From Schizophyllum amplum (taxonomy: Eukaryota; Basidiomycota; Agaricomycetes; Agaricales; Schizophyllaceae), in contig VDMD01000013.1 of assembly GCA_007026445.1 (NCBI GenBank), positions 558,001 through 622,000 of the forward strand: a stretch of 64,000 nucleotides of DNA. The letters are read 5' to 3'. Within the stretch, counting starts at the first letter, position 1; each line of letters begins with the position of its first letter. The notes under the pieces are model-generated. The model was not told the DNA's origin. It made no database searches and saw only the letters and a list, made by a program, of their open reading frames with translations. Below, piece by piece: positions 23,362-35,460 of the stretch. The position numbers were made by a program, and so were the translations under genes.

Positions 23362-25664
23362 ATGTCTACTCGCCGCAAAAAGGCTGCCGGGAAGTCTTCC
23401 AAGAAGAGCTCCCGCACAAATCTCCGCGAACAGGACATGGAGCACATACGCGACGGCATGGCCGTGTCCTCCTCAGTGCCCCGCACTGCCGGGCTCCGCG
23501 AGCGTGGCAGTCTCGAGAACGGCGAGGACGACCTCGAGATGAGCTTGCTGTCAGAAGATGATAGGCGCCAGGCGGCGCTGGGAGCGCCCCAGGATGAGGA
23601 GGGGAACGCGCCAGGCCCTACGAAACCCATGTCGGCGGAGGACAAGCGCAGTATGGCGTTGTTGTGTGTGCTATGTGCGTGCTTGTGCTATAGACTGATA
23701 GAGATACATGATTAACGCGTCGGTGCGCTCCAGACTTGATCCAGGGTGTACCCGTAAGTCCACCTTGTTCGCGCCATGTGCTCGACTGAACCAGCCGCGC
23801 ATATAGCTAGGACTTGCCTTAGGTGTGTGGTAAGATGATGTGCACTATGACTCGGCTAACGCGTGCTACCTACAGGCTCCGTTCCTTTCCTTCTCAAAGA
23901 CCACTTGTCCTATTCGCAACTCGGCACATTCTCTCTCTCCAGCTATCCTTATTCCCTCAAGCTGCTATGGTCCCCCATAGTAGACGCCGTCTTCATCCCC
24001 TCCGTCGGCCGGCGGAAGTCGTGGATTGTACCCATGCAGATGATCGTGGGCACGCTTATGCTCTACATATCACTAAACGTGCAGCGACTATTGGACGACG
24101 TGCGTTGCGTACCTCTATCCTGTGCCTACCGTGATCTTATAACGCATTGCAGCCGGCAGATCATGTTGGTGAACTTACCTTCGTCTGGACAGCGCTCGTG
24201 TTCTTGTCAGCGACCCAAGACATTGCAGTGGATGGTACGAATCATCTGCGATAGTCAGTGACGCCATGTCTGACTTTCCTCGTCAGGCTGGGCGCTTACC
24301 TTGCTTTCGCACGACTCGCTATCCTATGCCTCTACCTGTCAAACGATTGGCCTCAATACAGGCTACTTCGCTTCCTTCACTGTCTTCCTTGCCTTCAATA
24401 GCGAGGAGTTCGTGTAAGTTATACTGCACTTGATTGTAGAGCCGTACTGAACCATCTTCAGCAACAAGTGGGGCCTACCGCATTTGACGCTCTCTGGATA
24501 CTTGAAATTCTGGAGCGTCGTGTGCTACCTCGTCACAACCTGGCTCTTATTCTTCAAGAAAGAGGTACGCTCTCCGTATCTTTTTCTCACGTCCCCCTGA
24601 CGCGCTCACCAGGACAAAGAAGTCGCCACTGAGGCCGACATGAGCATCAGCGGCGTCTATAAGACCATCTGGGACATCTGCAAATTGAAGCGTAAGTCCC
24701 AACCTCTCATACTCTTCCTTCAGCGCCTAATCCTTCCTCCTTCCACAGACGTCCAACAACTCATCTTCCTGCACTTCTTCGCCAAGCTCGGCTTTGCTGC
24801 CAACGAGGCCGCCACCTCGCTCAAGATGGTCGAGAAGGGCTTCAAGCGCGAGGACCTCGCTGTCGCCGTCCTCATCGACTTCCCTTTCCAGATGATCGGC
24901 GGGTGGTACGCGGCGAAGTGGTCGCGAGGGAACACGCCGCTGAAGCCGTGGATCATCGCGTATTGGCCGAGGCTATTTTTCTGCCTAGTGGCGACGTTGA
25001 CGGTGTTTTATTTCCCGGAGCCGCCGATCAGTGGGACGTTCTTTGTGTTCTTAATCTTCTCGACAGTGTTTGGGTCGTTGGCTTCGTGAGTGGGGTGGTC
25101 AGGGTGGCGAGGAGGGTGCTGATGTTTTATACAGGACCGTTCAGTTTGTGGGGATTTCTGCGTTCCATACGCGAGTCTCGGATCCGTTGATTGGTGGCAC
25201 GTATATGACGGTGCGTTGTGTAGACTTGACTGCGCTTTGGTTGCTGACGATTGCGCAGCTGCTGAACACCTTTACGAATTTGGGTGGCACTTGGCCAAAA
25301 TACTTTGTCTTGAAGGGTATCGACATGCTGAGCGTCTCGTCATGCAGGGTCGATGACCTTAGCGTTGAAGGTATGCCAATGCGCCGTATCTGACGGTCGA
25401 CGTTCTGACGAAGTTGGACAGCCGTGGAGTGCGTGTCGGACCACGGAAAGGCGCACTGCGCCGATATCGGCGGACAATGCGTCACTGAAACGGACGGGTA
25501 CTACACCCTGTCAGCGTTGTGCATGACCTTTGGTGTGATCTTCCTCATCGCATATATCATACCCACTGCGCGCAGACTGCAAGGTGAGTGGGACCGGTGG
25601 CATCCGGCGATGACTAATGTGCTCTGCAGCGCTCCCCACGCACGTATGGCGCATAAAACTGTAA
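23362..25664 (+). CDS. Acetyl-CoA transporter (SLC33A1/AT-1 type)
   Basis: This is a heavily split gene of about ten exons. The ATG at 23362 begins a basic, hydrophilic tail (MSTRRKKAAGKSSKKSS). After a short first membrane segment come LIQGVPLGLALGSVPFLLKDHLSYSQLGTFSLSSYPYSLKLLWSPIVDAVF, then GRRKSWIVPMQ, ATQDIAVDGWALTLLS, TCQTIGLNTGYFASFTVFLAFNS and TFTNLGGTWPKYFVLKGID, ending ARRLQALPTHVWRIKL. These are signature stretches of the Acatn family (PF13000), a twelve-helix major-facilitator transporter moving cytosolic acetyl-CoA into the ER/Golgi lumen for acetylation of proteins and glycans. Several exons are under 50 bases (for example the ones coding LIQGVP and LGLALG), so automated annotation may miss them. 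Confidence 0.92.
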
Positions 25665-25951
25665 CTTGGACAGCGTGTTGTTGTACATATCGATTAGCAA
25701 TAGGGATATCTAATGCAGGGCGTGTATCGACTTGCCAGACGAGGTCGCCAAAGAGAGAACAAAGTGCGCGACGGGGGTGGCTAAGCGGATGATCGCGGCC
25801 GGAGGTTGCCAGATTAGTCCAGTGATTTTTCTCGTGCACGAAAGACGCGGTCGCAGCTGCACATCTTGAAGCGACCTCCTTGCCTCAGACTCCCACAAAC
25901 CCCTGCTCCCAGTCACAAATTCCCAGTGAATTGCACAGACAAACCCAACAA

Positions 25952-28900
25952 ATGTCGACCACTACTATGCATTTTGGCCCAGAGTGGATGCGCGCAAAGC
26001 CCCAGCCATCTCCAAAGATCCATCCCCCGCCGTCTCCGCCAGCGACGAACGCGAGTGCGTCCTCGTACTCCGCGCTTGTGTCGCCCGCGGTGCCCGTGCA
26101 GGCCGACCAGCGCGATGACTCGCATCCATTCCGTTACTCCAAGGACGACCTGCTCCGCATCTACCAGGAGGGTGGCGGCAAGACCGGCCTTGGCCTCGAA
26201 GTGGAGCGCTGGGAGGGCGTCGTCCGCGAGGACGGCGCGGTGCCCATCGCGCTCTGTGAGATGAGCGAGGCCGAGAAAAAAGTGAGTGTGCGCCACCAGC
26301 GCGTACGGGAAAACAGCTAACGGGGGCGCGCCTGCGTGCTGCAGGCTTTCGCGGGCCCGCTGAACTCGGAGATCCGCCGACGCCAGTCGACGGACTTTCT
26401 CCCCACGATTTCGACACAAGGACTCGACCGGCCGCGGCTGGCGACGTCCAACTCGGTCGCGGCGAGCAGTCCCCATCGCGAGCGGTTTGGCGCCCTCATG
26501 TCGCGCCGCCGCGACAGCTCCGGTGCGTCATCGTGCACTTTGTCAGTGCGATCTCCTGCTCATGCGATGCCCGCAGATGCCTTCCCTGCGACTACCCCGC
26601 GCAAGCTCTCCCTGACTGGCACGCAGGCGCCTATCCTCTCCCCGCGCGACGCCTCCCTCCAGTCGCCGCGCACGCGCATGCCCTACTCTCCCAACTTTGA
26701 TGGTGTCCTCAATGGTGGGGGATCGTGGCTCTCGCGGCGCCGGGGCGAGGCTACGGACGCTGGGCCCCCGCCTCGTGACTCAGATCCAGACAATGACAAA
26801 GCGCAAGCCATAGCGGAGGAGGACGAGAGCAGTCCGCCTGCGCCGAAGGATCCTTCATCTGCGCCTGCGCGAGCTAATGGCGTAAATACCGGTACCGGGT
26901 CTCTGGCCGACAATGTGGCACAGATGAACTTAGGGAATAGTTTATCTGGCAGGAACGGAAACGCATCTGCCGGTCCTCCTCCCGGACTGGATCTAACCAC
27001 CGTGCAATGGTCTTATATAGATCCTCAACAGAATGTACAAGGTGAGCCTGCGTGCTCGATATGGCCAGTGGCGTTCTAACCGTCATTTGCAGGCCCTTTC
27101 CAAGCAAGCGTTATGCAGAAATGGTTCGAGGGCGGCTACTTCACGGACGACCTTCTGATGAAGCGCACCAATTATGATATGGATTGGATTTCGGTTGAAG
27201 ACCTCAAACGACGTGCTGCAGGCGACAAAATCTTCATGTCCCATATCAACCCACCCGCGCCTCCTCCCGGAATTTCGCGTCATGATTCGCCTATGGCTGT
27301 CCCAGATTCCACTTCCTTCAGCAACTCGCCGTTCCAGCCGGCGCCAGTGCGACAGCTGCGCACGGGCACGCTAGATTCCTACATTGGCTCCGGCTCTACC
27401 CCGTCCGACTCGCCCTCCTCCTCCCTTGGTGCTCGATTCGGGAACGGATCGCCGGATCCGGCGGCGTTCGGTGGACGCGCGGGTCTCGCCGGCGACGCGT
27501 CGATTGGCAGCAGCCGCCTAGCGAGCTTCGCCATGGGTCCGGAACAGGCGTACAGTGGCAGGCGCAATACCTTCGATGCGGACGCGGGTATGGGCATGCG
27601 TGGCCCGGGCTATGGTGGCGCGGCGAATATGCTGGCGCGCGGCAGCATGGACGCGCACGCATTCAACGGTGGGGTTTCTGGGCCGTGGCCGAGTTCCGCG
27701 GGCGCGATGGCGACAGGCTTCGACGCGCGCCAGGATCCGGGCTATGGGGCGTATGGCGCGGGTGGCCAAGCTATGAATGGGTTTGGTGTCATGAGGAGCG
27801 CGTCGCAGGATGCGGGGATGGGTGGCATAGGACCCGGCTATGGGAACTTGGAATATGGCGGGCTCCGCGACGTAAACAGCGCTTCTGGACTGGCCATGGC
27901 GCACGGAGGCCATCATCAATTTACGCCGTCGCCGACCATGGCGTATGCACAGGCGTCGGGGAGCGTTGGGGGATTTTCGCAGTCGGGTTTGCCGCTCAAC
28001 CAGCAAGGCCAGCTCGCATCTGGTAGTGCTACCTCGTCGCCGTGGCTCAGACATGCGGCGCCCTCCGAGATTAGGCGCACAGACTCTGCGTCGTCGAGCA
28101 ACATGGCGTCGCCGGCAGTCGCTGGGCAGGCGCCTTGGGGCGTCGCCAGTGTCACCTCGTCTCAGAACGAACGCGGCGGCTGGTACGCGGCGTCTCGGGG
28201 CGTTGTGGAAGAGAACTGGGGCGGATCAGGGGATGGCAACGGCCTCACAAACTTCAATATTGACCAACACAACCGCCAGCAACAACAGCCGACCACCGAG
28301 CCCAGCGCGTCTGCCGCCGCCACCGCTCCTTTGTCAGCGCCCGTCGCCACCGAAGCGGAACTGGAGCCGCAACAACAACAGCAACCATCCGTGGACACTG
28401 TCGAGGAGCCCGCTCGTGTTGCTCCTGCGGCTACCCCTGCAAAGAAGGGCAAGCGCAAGGAGGTTACTCAGAAACTTAACCTCAGCTCACCGGCCCTGAA
28501 GCCCGCCGCGTCCGCTGACAGTGATATTGCGCGCGACCCGACACCTCCCCAGTCTGCGCAGCCGAAGCCGGCGTGGTTGAAGGAGGACGACAAGCGGAAG
28601 TCGGGCGTGACGCTGAGCCTGCGCGAGATCCAAGACATGGAGGCGCGGCAGGCGGAGGCGCGCAAGGCCGCGGAGAAGGCGGCGCGCATTCCTACAGCGT
28701 CGACGCCCGGCGCCCAGGCGGCGCTGGTGACGGAGGACGCGGCTGGGTTTACGGCGTCTTGGGGCCTGCCCACGTCGCAGGCGGGCGGGCGCGGGTCGGT
28801 GACGCCGAAAGAGTCGCCTGCGGCGACGGCGCCGGGTGGGGCGCCGGTGTGGACGACGGGTGGGGGCAGTCATCCGGCGGCGAAGAAGACGATGAAGGAG

Positions 28901-29684
28901 ATCTTGGAGGAGGAGGAGCGCCGGAAGAAGACGGCGGCGAAGGAGACGGTGGCTGCGGCTGCTGCTCGCCGGGCGTACGCGGACACGACGCAGAAGGTGC
29001 GCGGTATTTATATGAGAGGCTGCAGGGAGCGGGGTATGCTTACTGCATATTTTATCATCAGAACACGCCGCCGCCTCAGCAGAGTGCGTGGACAACTGTG
29101 GGGGCCAGTGGGAAGACCACGGCGCCGGTGACGCCGTCGCGTCCCGCTCCTACGCAGACTCCGAGCACCAGCGCGCCATCTGTGACGGCCAAGGTCAACG
29201 GTGCGCCGGCAGTCAAACCGCCTGCTCCGGCCCCGTCCAAGCCGGCGCCAGTTGTTCGCGACACCACGCCGTCAAGTGAGTTCCTCAAGTGGCTCTATGA
29301 CACCCTCAGTCGTGGCCTGAACGCGACCGTCAACGGTACGTCCGACGCCTTTACTGTCCGCTTATCGGTTCTAACAATCATCTTACAGCCGAGGAGATCA
29401 TGACCATGCTGACCACCTTCCCGGTCGAGGATATCAGCACCCCGTCGACTCTGGAGCTCATCCAGGAGATCATCTACGCGCACAGTACCACCATGGACGG
29501 TCGCCGGTTCGCGTCCGACTTTGCGACCAGGCGGAAGGCGGACGTGGCGTCGCGCGCGGCGGGCAGCAGCGCGAGCAAGCCTGTCTCGATAGCGGACGTG
29601 GTGAAGGCGCAGCCGAAGCCCACGCAGCCGGAGTGGGGTGGGTTCAAGGTGGTGAACAAGAAGAAGAAGGGTGGGCGGTCGTAG
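25952..29684 (+). CDS. GYF-domain protein (Smy2/Syh1-like)
   Basis: About 1,100 residues in six or more exons. The ATG at 25952 begins MSTTTMHFGPEWMRAKP. An N-terminal motif, FRYSKDDLLRIYQEGGGKTGLGLEVERWEGVV, resembles the eIF4E/DDX6-binding segment of GYF proteins. The GYF domain itself is VQWSYIDPQQNVQGPFQASVMQKWFEGGYFTDDLLMKRT, split by an intron just before GPF. A Gly/Met-rich then Gln/Pro-rich disordered region follows. Near the C-terminus there is a charged helix (KKTMKEILEEEERRKK) and the segment FLKWLYDTLSRGLNATVNAEEIMTMLTTFPVED. GYF domains bind proline-rich sequences; yeast Smy2 and Syh1 act in COPII transport, mRNA quality control and translational repression. The domain call is secure; the precise role here is inferred. 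Confidence 0.92.
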
Positions 29685-29906
29685 GGCCGTGCGCGCGCTT
29701 CGGTGTACTGACATCTGCGGTGTTCTGTCACTGCTGTGAGATGACTGCTATATAGTATTTAGGCGAATTGTAATGCGCTGTAGGAGCCTTGTTTGTATAT
29801 GCAAAGCAGCACAATGGCTGGAATATATTTGAGGCTCGGGGAATGACGGGAATGCCGGCCCGTCTCCCGGGCGATAAGATACGGCGTATGTTGTTCCCAC
29901 GCTGCC

Positions 29907-31875
29907 ATGTCCTTGTCCTCAATGTTGTCGCGCCGCCTTGCTTCCCGCACGGCAGCGCCTTCGCTCCTTCGCTGTGCACCACGACAAACAAAGTGCCCGA
30001 GGCGACAGCTAGCGCGATCTTTGGCGACCGAAGCCCTTGAAGTCGCTGATAAACCCTCCAACTATGGCCAGCCATTGTATCAGAGCCATCCGCACCTCGT
30101 CAAGCCTGGTGAACTCACGCCAGGCATTCCCCACGAGGAATACGAACTGAGACGGAAGGCCCTGATGAACAGCTTGCCTGACAATAGTGTCGTGGTGTGC
30201 GCGGCAGCGCCGATTAAGTACATGAGCGGAGGTGAGTCTGCTGGTCAGTCGTGTGCGGGCAGGTTTGCTAATGTTTCTACAGCGATATTGTGCGTAGTAT
30301 GCAGCTTATAAACCATCCCCCCTTCTTAAATGACCATGCAGCTACAAATATCGGCAAGCTTCCGACTTCTGGTACTTGACCGGGTTTGAAGAGCCTGATT
30401 CCGCCGTCATCCTTGGTATGCATTACCGCGCTCGTCAGGCCTATCATATAACTCCAGCACGCAGAGAAGACATCCACCTCCAAAGGCTACCGCATGACGC
30501 TCTTTTGCAGCGGAAAGAACATGGCGCAGGAGAAGTGGGACGGAGCCAAGTGAGCTACCTTCCCCTCAGGAGTTTGCTGCAGTCTAACCTGCTGTTACTC
30601 AGAACTGGCCTGGGAGAAGCGACAGCCATCTTTCGCGCCGATGATACGCGCAGTATCGATCACTTTGCCGACCACCTCCGCTCCCTCACCTCCCTCTACT
30701 CGCACGTTTTCGTCGATCTCGACGGCTCGAACACTAGTCGGCGACGATCACGCAGCGTCCTCAAATTCCTCTCCCCCTCCAACCCCAACAAGTCAGCACT
30801 CGAGACCGCGATGGAGACGTTTTCCCTGCCCGCCTCAAAGCGGAGGCCGCTCTCCGCGGAGGTGGCGAAGCTGAGAGCGATCAAGAGCGACGCCGAAATG
30901 CGCGTGATGCGGGCAGCAGGGGATATCAGTGGACGAGCTCATGCAAAGACGATGCGCTTCGCACAGCCTGGGATGAATGAGGCTCAGCTCGCTGCACACT
31001 TCGCATACCTGTGCTCCTTGAGTGGCTCGCAGAGGCAGGCCTACGTGCCTGTGGTGGCATCAGGGTGAGCATTCTCTTGCATGATATGTTGGCGTACTGA
31101 GAGTATCTGTAGACCAAACGCATTGATCATCCACTACACCTCCAACAACCAACTAGTACGAGCAGGGGAGCTCGTTCTTATTGACGCCGGATGCGAATAC
31201 AAGTGAGCGACTTGGTTGATGCATGGCTGTCTGGGACTGACATGTGTTGCAGCGGCTACGCCTCAGACATCAGTAAGCTATGGCCATTCTGCCCTCCACC
31301 ATGACACTCACCCCTCTCAGCTCGCACCTTCCCCGCCTCCGGCGTCTTCCCTCCGGCGCAGCGCGACATTTACCAGGCCGTGCTCTCCGCACAGCGCGAG
31401 CTCGTCAAAATGTGCACCGCGTCCTCCGGCCACAGCCTCTACACCATCCACCGCGAGAGCCGCGGCATGCTGCGCGCCGAGCTCAACCAGCTCCCGGGCT
31501 TCCGCCTCGATCTTGCCGATGTCGACACGCTGTATCCGCACTTTGTCAGCCACCCCATCGGCATCGACCTGCATGAGTCGAGCAACTTTGATAGGAGCGG
31601 GGAGCTCAGGAAGGGGATGGTGATTACGATTGAGCCAGGTATCTATGTGCCGCCGACGGCGCAGTTCCCGAAGCATTTCCATGACATTGGGGTCCGGATA
31701 GAGGATGAGGTAGCCGTTGGGGAGCGACACCCGACGGTGTTGAGCGTGTCCGCGCCTAAGGAGGTGAGCAAGCAGTCTCATGTGTCTGTTTTTGTACAAA
31801 TGTGGTAACATATCCTCTTAGATCGCCGACGTCGAGGCGGCGTGCCAAGGGCTGCTGGGGCTCGAGCCATACTAG
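29907..31875 (+). CDS. Mitochondrial Xaa-Pro aminopeptidase (Icp55 type)
   Basis: Seven or more exons encode about 500 residues. The N-terminus ([27 protein letters not shown]) is Arg/Ser-rich without acidic residues, a mitochondrial presequence. The aminopeptidase-P N-domain reads [27 protein letters not shown] and [16 protein letters not shown]. The pita-bread M24 domain carries the five metal ligands in order: Asp in LIDAGCEY, Asp in YASDITRTF, His in [11 protein letters not shown], Glu in TIEPGIY and Glu in GVRIEDEV. Icp55 removes one residue after presequence cleavage in the mitochondrial matrix and stabilises the processed proteins by the N-end rule. The gene ends with [17 protein letters not shown]. 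It sits about 220 bases after the GYF gene on the same strand; I see no functional link. Confidence 0.92.
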
Positions 31876-32558
31876 TCGGATGCGTGTAGCTGGGTATAGT
31901 AGCCCATGTCACACTTACTGCTGAAGACGACTCACATCCTTATGATCTTATACATCGGCCTAATGCACTACCTCACGCCACAATCTTGATGCAAAATACG
32001 TGGAGAACGACGCGGTATGGAGTACAACTGCGCCGCCGCTTGCGTCTGTCGCCTTGGCTTCCGCTGTCGAGTTAGTGGCGTCACTTCGTCAGTCTGCGGC
32101 GCGCGTACTTATACGCTTCGCGGAAGGCTGCTGGGCACGCGGACTGGCGATTCTGCTCCTGGCGGCGGTCTCGTCAGATAGTACCGGCCACGTCTCGATT
32201 ACATCGTTCAACTTGATGCTGACCGCAAAAGGCCTGCGTTTCCCTTCGGGCTTCTTGATACCAGCCTCACCAGCGGCGGTGTCGATTGTTCTGTCAGTAT
32301 CGGCCACGCCTCCAATCACCGTGCGATCACCACAGCCTCTTCAACTCGCTTACAAAAATACATATATATGTTCACCGAGTATAGTACTAGGATACAACAG
32401 CCATTACCAACACATTACTTACAGACGTGGATCAAGCCGGAGAAGACATGATGAGAGTCGATAAATAAAAAACTTAGGGCCTATACCAAGGTGACGCAAG
32501 AAACCCGTCCTCGCAATCCTTGTAGAGTCTATCGCACGCGTTTCTCTCCTACCCTCCT
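31876..32558. other. Convergent intergenic; weak minus-strand frame
   Basis: This lies between two converging genes. A minus-strand frame at 32089-32319 (GVADTDRTIDTAAGEAGIKKPEGKRRPFAVSIKLNDVIETWPVL) has mildly protein-like composition, but it has no ATG, clear first exon or recognised family. I do not call it a gene. Confidence 0.35.
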
Positions 32559-33984
<1,426 letters not shown>

Positions 33985-34419
33985 GACTGTCGCTGTTGAG
34001 AGATCTCTGCGCGTATCGCCCTTTATAAGCAAGACAGCAGACAATAAAAGTCGGAGTCAACAGGCGCGCGGACCAGTCGTGGTCAGAGCCAAGGTCTGAG
34101 CTGTCTGAGCAGGAACTTCAAGAAGCTGCCAGAGGCATCCGGCCCGGATCAGTATCCCCCAAAGTGGAAAGAGGTCCCGTCATCGCTCGCAATGCCATTG
34201 CGTCCTTCGCTCCTCCTACCATTGGGTTCATTTCTCGACGTATCATTGTTTATGCAGAGCTATAGAACCAGAGCAGCTGATTGGCTCTCTGCAATACTAC
34301 GTGCTACGACGTTAGGCCGCAAAAAATGAGCGGATGTCCCGAAACCCTGGGATATCCTCTAACGCTCAGATTAACCTCAGGACGGCTTTTTGAGATCTGA
34401 GCTTGCCTCGATAATGTGG
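33985..34419. other. Intergenic upstream of the CDK gene
   Basis: Promoter of the minus-strand CDK gene. No coding frame; the insertion described next begins at its distal end. Confidence 0.45.
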
Positions 34420-35077
34420 GGCGGTACAAGACCCCTGACAATACGCACATAGGCCTGTTTTGGGTGCGGATAGAATTGGGCAACTCAAAAATGAGGCCAC
34501 TTCATTCTGCGGATAGAATTGGGCATGGGCCGGCCGCAGGCCTGTCGAAAATATGCGGATAGAATTGGGCGACCTCAAGGAGGCCTCCGCGGGTGCGGAT
34601 AAAAAATGGCCGGTCAGAGGCTCGAACCCCGCAAAACCTGAAGAATACTCCCGCGTAACCGCTATCCTATAATCGCTCACTTAGCAGCGACTGCCAGCAC
34701 GGCTGTCGCAATTCTTACATACTGGCTAAGTTCCAGCCCGAAAATGAGCCCAAACCACCGGACCCGCCACTCCGAACCCAAAGAGCAAGGAAACTCCAGA
34801 AACTCGCGGCAAACACCATGGTATCGGGCTCAAACATGACTCTATATCTCTCACAGCGCAGTGGCGCTGTGAAAAAAAAAACGAGATTTCTGGGAATTTT
34901 TAGGGATTTTTGGAGGCCTCAGCGCATATGCGGATAGAAATGGGTACCCGGGGACGTCTCTGCAAAATGCGGATAGAATTGGCCAGAAACACCCAAAATC
35001 GGTGCGGATAGAACTGGTCACAAAGCCAAATTTTGCGAAGAGGCCTCTCAGCCTATTGTCAGGGGTCCTGGCGGTAC
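34420..35077. mobile_element. Small inverted-repeat element with iterated motif array
   Basis: The element spans 34428-35069 (642 bp). Its ends are AAGACCCCTGACAATA and, read inward from the right, AGGACCCCTGACAATA (15 of 16 match). The identical octamer GGCGGTAC flanks it at 34420-34427 and 35070-35077, an apparent 8-base target duplication. Inside, a 17-base motif TGCGGATAGAATTGGGC recurs seven times (four near-perfect), at 34465, 34508, 34554, 34594, 34929, 34968 and 35003, spaced 35-46 bases apart in two groups. AGGCC/GGCCT motifs alternate with it. No transposase frame is present. An 8-base duplication fits hAT, P or KDZ-type elements; the superfamily is not settled. Confidence 0.75.
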
Positions 35078-35460
35078 CTAGTAAGCGGGTGCTCAGGCTG
35101 GAGGCGCTTAACGCGTCGAGGTATTCAGGTTATGAGGGCGAAGTGCGCAAAAAAGAGATGTTCGTTTCGTTTCCTCTCAGAGACTCGTGTATCAACTGAA
35201 GAAATAAAACTACGGCTCAAGTAGTGAGATGGCAGGAAGAGCAAGGGCGCACGGGGACGCGTGTCTACGACTTTGGGATTTCTAGAGCTGAACAGTCTCC
35301 AAATAGCATCAAATACATGCAGTTTCCCCATTTGGGATGTGATTGACGGCAAAAAAACAATGGCTTCCAAATTTTTGTCCGGAACGTTCGTCGCCGCCGC
35401 GCACAGCGATCAGCGCGCTTTCCTCAACATCACCGCAGCGCTTGCGGCTGACATTAAGCC
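35078..35460. other. Intergenic and promoter of the Utp5 homologue
   Basis: Short frames here do not resemble protein. The stretch leads directly into the ATG at 35461. Confidence 0.45.

Noticed and set aside
34615..34675. Functional tRNA gene
   Set aside because: A and B box-like sequences are present but the acceptor stem does not pair; kept only as a finding.
34465..35019. CRISPR-like array (17-mers about 40 bases apart)
   Set aside because: Repeats are degenerate, lie inside a transposon-like element, have no cas genes, and the organism is a eukaryote.
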